A stretch of 32,236 nt of DNA, taken from positions 1-32,236 of the forward strand of contig JAIBAV010000068.1 in NCBI GenBank assembly GCA_019695015.1, read 5' to 3'. The DNA comes from Chitinophagaceae bacterium. Lineage in GTDB: Bacteria > Bacteroidota > Bacteroidia > Chitinophagales > Chitinophagaceae. Numbering within the stretch: the stretch's first letter is position 1; each line of letters opens with the position of its first letter. Of the stretch, positions 1 through 8,100 are shown one piece after another. The notes beneath the pieces are model-generated. The model was given only the letters and a program-made list of their open reading frames with translations. It did not search any database and was not told the origin of the DNA. The position numbers and the translations under genes are program-made.

Positions 1-60
1 GTATGCCTATCCCAAACTGGGGGCTTATCCTAAATCAGTTCTTAACAATATTTGAAAAAA

Positions 61-90
61 GGGTTCAGCTTTTATAAAAAAGCTGAACCC
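61..90. terminator. Bidirectional intrinsic terminator
   Basis: A perfect 13-bp stem (61-73 pairing with 78-90) closes a 4-base loop. An A-tract lies on its left (about 55-60) and a T-rich stretch on its right (91-100). Read leftwards it gives a GC-containing stem followed by a run of U, so it should end the minus-strand gene 130-1095. It may also end a plus-strand gene entering from outside the window. Confidence 0.85.
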
Positions 91-129
91 CTAATTATTT
101 TACTTACACACTTTATGGGATAGTGTCCT

Positions 130-1095
130 TTATTTATACACAAAGCTTAACTCCAGGCTAAAATTTTTATGTAACTTCTCCACTAAACTAAGCTTTAGCG
201 ATTTAGGATGCTTGATATCTATATCATCAAATTTTAAAAAGTTAACTTGTTTAATATTATTGTTTTTATTGTTTGTTATATAATAAACATAATAATCATT
301 TAGGCTAACTCTAATATTGGTAAGTGTGGCTTCAAATTCTTTCAATGCATCTGGCAACTCCTTAAACCCAAGTTTTTCATACACCACTTCTAACGAATCT
401 TTACTTTTTCTTTCTCCAATGCAATTAAACATTGGTATATCTCCTAAACAACCATCAAATTTTCTTTTTTGAAATGTATTTACTTGTGTTCTTAATGAAC
501 TAACAAACATAAAACTTTTGATAGGTTCATTACAGGCTATTTTATAATAATACTGTGGTTTGCCTCCTTTTACTTTTAAAATTAAGTTTAATGTGCTATC
601 TGCATTGTTTTGATAAATTTCAACAAACATATTGAACATAAAAAAGCCGCTATTTTGTGTATAAGCAATTTTTGTTTGCTTAACCCAAGGTGTTTTATTG
701 CTACCATCCACACTTCTAAAGATTACTTTACCCATTAATGCTTCGGCAATTAAATTAGTTAAGTTTACATAAGCTGCTTCTACAGCATCAAGGTTTGGAT
801 AATTGCCAAAAAAATATCCTGCATAGGTAGTACTATCCTCAATTATTCTTGCAGCTACAGCACCTTTCAGCTTTATTTTATTATTAAACACATTGCCTTC
901 AGTAAAAATAGTATCTTCTTCTTTTAGTGCTTTATCTTTAATATCTTTAAAATAATTGCCAGCATTATTAAGTACTCTTACAAAATTTTTTGCAAAATCA
1001 TTTCTTTTTTGCTTTGGGGTAGTAACTATAAACTCTTGTGCAAACAAATTATTTACATTAAAACATAATAATATTGCAACAATAATTTTAAGCAT
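130..1095 (-). CDS. Exported protein of unknown function, 321 aa
   Basis: I do not recognise this family. Residues 1-19 form a Sec signal peptide: a basic start, a hydrophobic core, and a likely cut before Gln20 (LFA|Q). The mature part is a mixed, lysine-rich sequence without transmembrane helices or an obvious catalytic motif. Three cysteines (in ACNEP, DGCLG and FNCIG, roughly residues 188-227) could form a disulfide or metal site; the position estimate is rough. It has no lipobox, so it is probably periplasmic or secreted. It is monocistronic: it is followed by the terminator at 61-90 and separated by 114 bases from the formimidoylglutamase gene. A near-consensus -7 element (TACATTTA) lies just upstream, but no -33 is clear. 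The start ATG is the only one before the signal peptide. Confidence 0.8.
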   Translation of the reverse strand: MLKIIVAILLCFNVNNLFAQEFIVTTPKQKRNDFAKNFVRVLNNAGNYFKDIKDKALKEEDTIFTEGNVFNNKIKLKGAVAARIIEDSTTYAGYFFGNYPNLDAVEAAYVNLTNLIAEALMGKVIFRSVDGSNKTPWVKQTKIAYTQNSGFFMFNMFVEIYQNNADSTLNLILKVKGGKPQYYYKIACNEPIKSFMFVSSLRTQVNTFQKRKFDGCLGDIPMFNCIGERKSKDSLEVVYEKLGFKELPDALKEFEATLTNIRVSLNDYYVYYITNNKNNNIKQVNFLKFDDIDIKHPKSLKLSLVEKLHKNFSLELSFVYK

Positions 1096-1209
1096 TTAAT
1101 AAAAAATTTGGCAACATAAATGTAAGCTTAGTTTATAGTAATTATAACGAAAATAATTAACACTATAGTATTCGTTGTTTGCAACTTTAGTTTTAAAGTG
1201 CTTCAACTA

Positions 1210-2259
1210 TTATTCTAATATTGCTTTTATAAAATCACTCACTAAATAGCTAATCAATTTTCCGGTACTGCTATCTACTCTTCCATCATTTAATTGTGTA
1301 GCACCTTCGCAAATATGTAAATAGGCTGGTTTGCTTTGTAATGCTGCATAATTAATGTATTGCCTTGCATGAGTTGGAGTAAGGCCAACAGGGGTTAAAG
1401 CACTACTTAATGCATTTTGTATGCAATCTATATCAAGTTCAATACCTGTTAAAGTTTCTTTTGTAAAAGCAGTTGCATGTAATACAGATTGTATAAATGA
1501 TTTTTTTTCGTGAATAAAAATATCTTCGTATGTAATACAATCTATAAAAGGGTTGTTTACCATATCCACCCAAACATTTTGCTGAATATAATTTTCGTGT
1601 AGGCCAATAACACAATATTTTTCTAAATAACCATCTTCTTCGGCATATTTAAAACCATTGCCACTATGCCTTCCTTCCATTGGCCTGTAATCTGAATGTG
1701 CATCTAAATTAATTGCATTAATTTGTGCAAGAGGTGTTATACCTGCTTTATGCCAGCCTTTAGCAGCACCTTTTATACAAGGGTATGCATTGTTATGCCC
1801 ACCACCAATTACAATTGGTAATTTATTATTTTGAGTAATTACATGCATTAATTGTTCTACTTCTATATCAATTGTATTTACTGCATGCCTAAAAGCTTCT
1901 ACTTTTTCATCCTTATTTTCTGCATTAATATCTATAATTTTATTAAGTTCAGAAAAATCAAAATAGCCCAAAAGTAAAATTTCAGCACCGTCTAAAAAAT
2001 CGTTACTCTGAATATTTAAAAAAGATTGTAGAAATGGCAACCAAACACTATTAGTGCCACCTATGCCATAATTTGCTTGTACACCTATATCTTCTGGTAT
2101 GCCAAATAAAACAAATTTTACTGATGGTAATTTTATGGCTTGCTCAAAGTCTTCTTTATTACTAATACATCTAATTCTTTCGCCCAATTTAGTTTCAAAC
2201 CTTCTAATTTTTGTATAAGATAAAATTTGTTGTTTGGTATAAAAGTTAAAATGCTTCAT
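1210..2259 (-). CDS. hutG: Formimidoylglutamase / arginase-family ureohydrolase
   Basis: This is a manganese ureohydrolase, predicted to hydrolyse N-formimidoyl-glutamate to glutamate and formamide in histidine degradation. The family metal ligands are visible in order: GGGHNN with His155, LDAHSDYR with Asp186, His188 and Asp190, and ELDIDC with Asp276 and Asp278. At 349 residues it is somewhat longer than typical arginases and agmatinases (about 300), as is common for the Bacteroidota branch. The residue after His155 is Asn, where many relatives carry an acidic residue or Ser; this looks like a lineage feature, since the ligands are intact. No other hut gene is nearby, so arginase or an uncharacterised ureohydrolase remains possible. 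A -7 element lies at 2281-2288. Confidence 0.8.
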   Translation of the reverse strand: MKHFNFYTKQQILSYTKIRRFETKLGERIRCISNKEDFEQAIKLPSVKFVLFGIPEDIGVQANYGIGGTNSVWLPFLQSFLNIQSNDFLDGAEILLLGYFDFSELNKIIDINAENKDEKVEAFRHAVNTIDIEVEQLMHVITQNNKLPIVIGGGHNNAYPCIKGAAKGWHKAGITPLAQINAINLDAHSDYRPMEGRHSGNGFKYAEEDGYLEKYCVIGLHENYIQQNVWVDMVNNPFIDCITYEDIFIHEKKSFIQSVLHATAFTKETLTGIELDIDCIQNALSSALTPVGLTPTHARQYINYAALQSKPAYLHICEGATQLNDGRVDSSTGKLISYLVSDFIKAILE

Positions 2260-2280
2260 AAGTTTTTTTTTGAGCTAAAG

Positions 2281-2288
2281 CAAAAGTA
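2281..2288 (-). promoter_or_regulatory. Putative -7 promoter element of hutG
   Basis: On the minus strand this reads TACTTTTG, a full match to the Bacteroidota -7 consensus TAnnTTTG. It lies 21 bases before the hutG start. No TTTG is seen at the -33 position, so the call rests on the -7 box and its place. Confidence 0.45.
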
Positions 2289-2393
2289 ATTGGGTTGCTG
2301 TAATGAAGCTATATTTTAGTAATATACTTGTAAACAATTAATTCCAATACTTTTAATAATTAAGATATATTTTCAATTATTTACACCTTTATA

Positions 2394-2747
2394 TTACCTT
2401 TTCATTTCAAAACTTACGGCAACGCTACCTTGCAATTGGCTTATAGGTGGGTGTTTTTTCTTAATATTAATTTGAACAGAGTTAGCCAATGAAAAATTGT
2501 ATAAAATAATTCTACAAATATCCTGACAAAGGGTTTCTAATAATAAAGTTGGTTGCTTCATTCTAATGGCAACCAACTCATAAATTTTTACATAATTAAT
2601 GGTATCATCTAAGGAGGTAATATTTTCTTTTACTTCTAATTGATGCACAGTAATATTTAGTTCAAATTCATTTCCTATTGTTTTTTCTTCATGAAATAAA
2701 CCATGATAAGAATAAAACAATAAATTATTTAGATGAATGGAAAGCAT
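2394..2747 (-). CDS. folB: Dihydroneopterin aldolase
   Basis: FolB converts 7,8-dihydroneopterin to 6-hydroxymethyl-dihydropterin and glycolaldehyde in cytoplasmic folate synthesis. The 117-residue length is standard. The N-terminus has the family pattern LNNLLFYSYHGLFHEE, with the Tyr-His-Gly stretch and following glutamate that help bind the pterin. The C-terminus carries the expected INIKKKHPPI segment with the conserved lysine. The gene begins 17 bases after the trxB stop on the same strand and probably shares its transcript. No other folate gene is in the window. Confidence 0.9.
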   Translation of the reverse strand: MLSIHLNNLLFYSYHGLFHEEKTIGNEFELNITVHQLEVKENITSLDDTINYVKIYELVAIRMKQPTLLLETLCQDICRIILYNFSLANSVQINIKKKHPPISQLQGSVAVSFEMKR

Positions 2748-2764
2748 AAGAAATTACATTTATA

Positions 2765-3706
2765 TTAATGTTCCAAAGTAGCCAAGTATCTTTCAGCATC
2801 TAAAGCTGCCATACAGCCACTTCCTGCAGCAGTTACTGCTTGCCTGTATATTTTATCTTGTACATCTCCTGCAGCAAAAATACCTGCTAAACTTGTTTTT
2901 GAAGAACCTGGTATTGTTTTAATATAACCTGTATCATCCATATCTATCCAGCCAGTAAAAATTTTGCTATTTGGCTGATGGCCAATTGCAACAAAAAAAC
3001 CACTTATTGCAATATCTATGGTTGAATTTGTTAAGGTGTTTTTTATTCTTACACCTTCTGTTTTGTTATCTCCTAAAATTTCATCTGTTTCACTGTTCCA
3101 ATAAATTTTAATATTAGGTGTTGCCAAAACTCTTTCTTGCATTACTTTACTTGCTCTCATAGCATCTCTTCTAACAATCATGTGTACAGTGCTACAAATT
3201 TTACTTAGGTAAATTGCTTCTTCCGCTGCAGTATCTCCTGCACCTACAATTGCAACTTCTTTTCCTTTAAAAAAGAATCCATCGCAAACCGCACAAGCAC
3301 TCACTCCAAAGCCATTTAACCTCTGTTCGCTAGGTATGCCAAGCCATTTGGCAGATGCACCAGTACAAATGATGATTGCATTGCTCTCAATCCATTTTTC
3401 TTCATCAATTTCTACTTTATAAGGTTGTTTGCTAAAATCTACTTTGGTGGCAATACCATAACGAATATCTGCACCCATTCTGGTTGCTTGTTTTTCAAAA
3501 TGGGTCATCATTTCTGGTCCCTGAATGCCATCTGCATACCCTGGATAATTTTCAACTTCTGTTGTTATCGTTAGCTGCCCACCTGGTTGAATACCTTGGT
3601 ATAAAACAGGTTTTAACCCAGCTCTTGCTGTATAAATTGCTGCTGTATATCCTGCAGGTCCACTTCCTATTATTAACACTTCTGCCTTTTCTATTGTACT
3701 ACTCAT
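2765..3706 (-). CDS. trxB: Thioredoxin-disulfide reductase
   Basis: TrxB is a cytoplasmic FAD enzyme that passes electrons from NADPH to thioredoxin. The 313-residue protein has the FAD-binding GSGPAG motif at 14-19, the redox-active CAVC pair (Cys138 and Cys141) followed by DG, a second dinucleotide-binding GAGDTA motif for NADPH at about 156-161, and the C-terminal FAAGDVQD motif. Length and motif order are those of the low-molecular-weight bacterial type. It is first in a likely trxB-folB transcript, with a perfect -7 element 17 bases before the start. Confidence 0.96.
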   Translation of the reverse strand: MSSTIEKAEVLIIGSGPAGYTAAIYTARAGLKPVLYQGIQPGGQLTITTEVENYPGYADGIQGPEMMTHFEKQATRMGADIRYGIATKVDFSKQPYKVEIDEEKWIESNAIIICTGASAKWLGIPSEQRLNGFGVSACAVCDGFFFKGKEVAIVGAGDTAAEEAIYLSKICSTVHMIVRRDAMRASKVMQERVLATPNIKIYWNSETDEILGDNKTEGVRIKNTLTNSTIDIAISGFFVAIGHQPNSKIFTGWIDMDDTGYIKTIPGSSKTSLAGIFAAGDVQDKIYRQAVTAAGSGCMAALDAERYLATLEH

Positions 3707-3723
3707 ATTTATTTATTTGGCTG

Positions 3724-3731
3724 CAAAGTTA
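3724..3731 (-). promoter_or_regulatory. Putative -7 promoter element of trxB-folB
   Basis: The minus strand reads TAACTTTG, a full TAnnTTTG match, 17 bases before the trxB ATG. The nearest TTG upstream is 25 bases away, longer than the usual 17-20 spacer, so no good -33 box is present. Confidence 0.5.
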
Positions 3732-3817
3732 AACTACTATTTTATATTAAAATATGCAATGGAAAGAGTGTGTAAAAACAAGAATTACTTTCAATAATTG
3801 ATGGTACTGATAAAAAA

Positions 3818-3844
3818 AGAGGCTATCGTTTAATGATAGCCTCT
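3818..3844 (-). terminator. Intrinsic terminator of rpoD
   Basis: A perfect 10-bp stem (AGAGGCTATC at 3818-3827, pairing with 3835-3844) encloses a 7-base loop. On the minus strand it is followed by seven U residues (from the A-tract 3811-3817). It sits just past the rpoD stop, so it should end rpoD transcription before trxB. Confidence 0.9.
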
Positions 3845-3866
3845 AACAAAATTAATTTTTAAATGT

Positions 3867-4724
3867 TTACCCTAAGTATGCTTTAAGTGCGTTACTGTAA
3901 CGAACTTTTTGTAAACGTTTAATTGCTCTTTCTTTAATTTGGCGAATACGTTCTTTGGTTAAATCATATTTAATACCAATTTGTTCAATGGTTACACCAT
4001 TTTCTCCATCTAAACCAAAATAAGCATTTACAATTTCGGCTTCTCTGGGTGATAATGATTTTAAAACTCTACGAATTTCTTCACGTAAAGAATCTTTCAT
4101 AATATCATCATCTGTGTCCCCACTTCCTTCTAATAAATCTCCCATTGCCACATCTTCAGCTTCATGAACAGGAGCATCTAAACTTGTATGCCTTGTATTA
4201 CTTTGGAAAATGTTGTTAATTTCTGTTTCGCTCATTTCCAAAATTTCAGAAAGCTCTTCTGTAGAAGGTTCACGTTCGTGTTCTTGCTCAAAAGCCATGT
4301 AAGCTTTATTAGCTTTGTTATACGTACCAATTTTGTTTTGAGGAAGACGTACTAAACGTCCTTGCTCTGCCAAAGCCTGTAAAATGGATTGACGAATCCA
4401 CCAAACGGCATAAGAAATAAACTTAAAGCCTTTTGTTTCATCAAAGCGTTGAGCCGCCTTTATAAGGCCGAGATTTCCCTCGTTGATAAGATCGCTTAAA
4501 GAAAGACCTTGGTGCTGGTATTGCTTGGCAACAGATACCACAAAACGTAAGTTTGCTTGCACCAACTTGTCAAGTGCACGTTGATTACCCATCTTAATTT
4601 TCTGTGCCAGTGTTGTTTCCTCTTCGGGAGTGATCATAGGAATTTTAGAAATTTCCTGCAGATACTTTTCTACGGCTTGTGAATCTCGATTGGTGATCTG
4701 GGTTGCAATTTTGAGCTGCCTCAT
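3867..4724 (-). CDS. rpoD: Primary RNA polymerase sigma factor (sigma-70 family)
   Basis: This is the housekeeping sigma factor that directs RNA polymerase to promoters. The 285-residue protein starts directly before region 1.2, lacking the long region 1.1 and spacer of E. coli sigma-70, which is the normal compact form in Bacteroidota. Region 2 shows DLINEGNLGLIKAAQRFD and the region 2.3/2.4 stretch ISYAVWWIRQSILQAL. Region 3 follows, and region 4.2 ends with the helix-turn-helix ERIRQIKERAIKRL. It is a single gene closed by the terminator at 3818-3844. The -33/-7 promoters listed elsewhere in this window are the kind this sigma factor is known to recognise. Confidence 0.95.
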   Translation of the reverse strand: MRQLKIATQITNRDSQAVEKYLQEISKIPMITPEEETTLAQKIKMGNQRALDKLVQANLRFVVSVAKQYQHQGLSLSDLINEGNLGLIKAAQRFDETKGFKFISYAVWWIRQSILQALAEQGRLVRLPQNKIGTYNKANKAYMAFEQEHEREPSTEELSEILEMSETEINNIFQSNTRHTSLDAPVHEAEDVAMGDLLEGSGDTDDDIMKDSLREEIRRVLKSLSPREAEIVNAYFGLDGENGVTIEQIGIKYDLTKERIRQIKERAIKRLQKVRYSNALKAYLG

Positions 4725-5065
4725 AGTGTATTTTTCTTGTTACTTTTACTTGCTAGCTATTAGACTAATTTTCCATTATTTTCGTTGCAATAGATTTAAA
4801 AAAATAACTATTGAATAAAATAAAATGGCAGCGAAATTACATTTTAATCCTTAATTATTTATATTTTTTGAAAATAAACCTATTATTTAACGATAATATT
4901 TATTAATTAGCTCATTTTAAGCCTTTTGTGAAGTATGGCTTATATTCAAAATACCCATTTTAATCTCAAATAATCTTTTTTATTGAAAGAAGCAGTTTGA
5001 AGATTATTGTTCTCTTTACATTGTTAGCTTTTCTATTTTTTATTCTTGTAATGCACAAATATTTA

Positions 5066-5084
5066 TATTCGTAGCCTATTCGTA
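5066..5084. repeat. Two 8-bp direct repeats, 11-bp period
   Basis: TATTCGTA occurs at 5066-5073 and again at 5077-5084, so the copies start 11 bases apart, about one helical turn. This places them on the same face of the DNA, as for a tandem regulator site. They lie 53-71 bases before the porU2 start. Function is inferred only. Confidence 0.4.
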
Positions 5085-5112
5085 CAAAAGAAAATTATTT
5101 TTTTGTTGTACG
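5081..5112. repeat. Imperfect inverted repeat upstream of porU2
   Basis: The arms 5081-5094 and 5099-5112 can form a 14-bp stem with one mismatch and one G-U pair around a 4-base loop. The outer seven pairs (CGTACAA / TTGTACG) are perfect. It ends 24 bases before the porU2 start and could be a 5'-leader hairpin or an operator overlapping the promoter. Confidence 0.4.
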
Positions 5113-5136
5113 TTAAGAAAACAATTAATTGGTATA

Positions 5137-8100
5137 ATGAAGTATATAAAATTTATTTTTTTATTGGCTTATTGTATAAGTAGTTCTTTTGTTGCTAATG
5201 CCCAAACATTTAATAACGAGTGGATAGATTTTAGTAAAACCTATTATAAATTTAAAGTTGCTTCTTCGGGTTTGTATAGAATTAATAAAACCGATTTACC
5301 AACTAATTTACAAAATACAGATGCTGCTTTTTTTCAGTTATGGAGAAATGGGCAACAAGTTACTTTATATACAAGTGTTGCTAATGGAACTTTGCCTAAT
5401 AATGGTTTTATTGAGTTTTTGGGCATAAAAAACGATGGAATTCCTGATAAACCTTTGTATAGGGAGGCTAGTTTTCAACTCTCCGATAAAATTAGTTTAC
5501 AAACAGATACTGCTTGTTATTTTTTAACAGTAAATACCGTTGCTTCTCAAAATTATCGTTACTCCAATGGCATTAATAATGTAGCTGGAAATTCACTAGC
5601 CCCTGAGCCTTTTTTTATTTATACAAAACAATTTGATTTTAAAGAGAGTATTCATAGAGGTCATGGAGAAAATGCAGGAGAAAGAGTAACCTCTTCTTCT
5701 TATGATATTGGTGAAGGATGGGGTTCAAATGAAATATATGCAAGTTCGCCCTATACTTTTTCTACTTCCAATTTATATCCTTATTCAACAGGTCCTAATG
5801 CAAGTATAAAAATGGCAGTTAATGGCGTTTCTTATTTAAACAGAAATGTTACATTAAAACTCAATAATACTGCTTACATAAATAATCAGTTGCTAACGGC
5901 ACAACAATCTGCTGTTTTTAGTAGTAGTGTTCCTATGACTGCAATAAATAATTCTACAAACGATTTTAGCATTTCTATTAACCCAGTTAATATAGCAGAT
6001 AATGTTAACAGAATTTATTCGGCTTATGTAAGTTTAACCTATTCAAGGCTATTTAACTTTGGAAATCAAACTAATTTTGATTTTACCATTGCTGCAAGTG
6101 CCAACCCTGCTGGTACTTATATAGAGATAAATAATTTTAATAGTGCAGCTATTCCTGTTTTGTACGATTTAGTAAATAATATTAAATATACTGCTGTTGT
6201 AGAAAACGGTATTATAAAATTTGCATTGCCTTTCTCTTCTACATCAAGAAATTTTGTTTTAGTAAGTCAGGATATTTCAGCTATACAAACAATAAATAAT
6301 TTTCAAGAGAAAACATTTATCAATTATAGCTTAACTAGTAATCAAGGAAATTATTTAATTGTATCTAATAAAATTGCAGGCATTAATGCTGGAGAGCCTG
6401 TAGATCAATATCGTCAGTATCGTACAAGCCTTGCTGGCGGTGGTTTTAATGCTAAAATATATGATATAGATGACCTAGTAGATCAGTTTGCTTTCGGAAT
6501 TAAAAAACACCCTTTAAGTGTAAAAAATTTTGTACGTTTTGCCAAGCAAAATTTTACCACTAACCCTAAACAAATATTTATTATTGGTAAAGCAGTTGCG
6601 TATGATGAATATGCAGTTAACCAAAGTAACCTTAATGCAGATAAACTAAATTTAGTTCCAACGTTTGGCTGGCCTGCTTCAGATGCATTATTGGTTTCGG
6701 ATGGTGTAAATCCGCAACCTTTACTTTTGGTAGGTAGGTTATCTGTAGTAAACCCTAATGAAGTAAGCATTTATTTACAAAAGGTACAACAATACGAACA
6801 AGAAGCTGCCAACAATGTACAAACTGTAGCTAATAAGCTTTGGCAAAAACAAATAGTACATGTTGCAGGTGGCAACGATCCTAATATTGAACCTTTATTA
6901 ATTGCTTATTTAAATGGTTATAAAGCTATTATTAAAGATACTTTGTTTGGTGGTAGTGTAGCAGATTTTAATACTGTTGCAACCGGTGGTGGTGCAACTC
7001 CAGCAGTAGTTGATTTATTAAAAAATTACTTCAAAAATGGTATAGCCTTACTAACTTATTTTGGGCATAGTGCTGCTACACAACTAGATTATAATTTGAA
7101 TAATCCATTAGATTATAACAACCCAGGAAAATATCCAATGTTTTTATTAAATGGGTGCAATGCAGGTAACTTTTTTGATTATGATGAATCTAGATTAAAT
7201 AATATTACTTCATTCTCAGAAAAATTTGTATTTGCAAACCAGCATGGTGCAATTGGAGTAATTGCCAGCTCTCACTTTGGGCTAACAGGTTATTTAAACT
7301 CTTACTCTACTGGTTTTTATAATTCCATAAGAACTTCTACAGGGTACAATAATTATGTTGGAAAAAATATGATGGATGCCATGGCTCCTTTTTCTTTCAA
7401 CGATTTTTTTTCTCGTATTCACGCTGAGCAATTTATTTTACATGGAGATCCAGCCATAAAAGTTTATGCAAAAGATAAACCAGATTTTGCTGTAGAAGAA
7501 AATAGTGTAACTATAAACCCAACAGTTCTTTCGGTTGCTGATAACAATTTCACACTTAAAGCCAAACTTTTTAATATTGGAAAATCTCAGGCTGCTAAAA
7601 CTGTAAATGCCGGCGACTCTGTTCATGTTATTGTAAAATGGCAACATGGTAATGGAAGTGTAGATTATTTATTTAATGGTTTTATTAAACCCTCTATTCG
7701 TAATACCGATTCTTTAATATTAAATGCAAGTATTTCTCCTTTAAGAGATAAAGGAAATAATTGTATTACCATAGTTATAGATAGTTTAAACCAGTACAAT
7801 GAATTGAGTAAACTAAATAATACTGTAAGCAAATGCTTTTTTATTTTTGATGATGATATTAAACCTGTTTATCCTTATAATTTTTCTATAGTAAATACCA
7901 ATACAATAAAATTTTTTGCCACTACTGCAAACCCAATTGCTGCTGCAAAAGATTATGTGATGGAAATAGATACTACGGAGTTGTTTAATTCTGCTTTAAA
8001 AATTACCCATTTTAAAAATTCGGTTGGTGGGGCTATTGAATTTAATCCATCTATAGCCTTAACTGATTCAACAGTTTACTATTGGCGTGTTGCTGCAGTA

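Larger units (their letters stand above)
4725..5136. other. Divergent intergenic region rpoD / porU2
   Basis: These 412 AT-rich bases separate divergently read rpoD and porU2 and must hold both promoters. I found no exact TAnnTTTG box on either strand; the nearest is TAATTTCG for rpoD (4832-4839, minus). A weak 5-bp hairpin (4919-4923 with 4937-4941) is present. Close to porU2 are an 8-bp direct repeat (5066-5084) and a longer imperfect inverted repeat (5081-5112). No convincing small gene was seen. Confidence 0.6.

Noticed and set aside
61-90. Part of a tRNA or riboswitch because of the GGTTCA stretch
   Set aside because: The sequence is a single perfect hairpin flanked by A and T tracts, with no cloverleaf or other arms; a terminator explains it fully.
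3484-3732. An 82-codon plus-strand frame overlapping the trxB start
   Set aside because: It is antisense to the FAD-binding N-terminus of trxB, and its translation is low-complexity leucine-rich sequence.
6483-6770. A 95-codon minus-strand frame inside porU2
   Set aside because: It is antisense to the conserved C25 region, with no promoter or recognisable protein.
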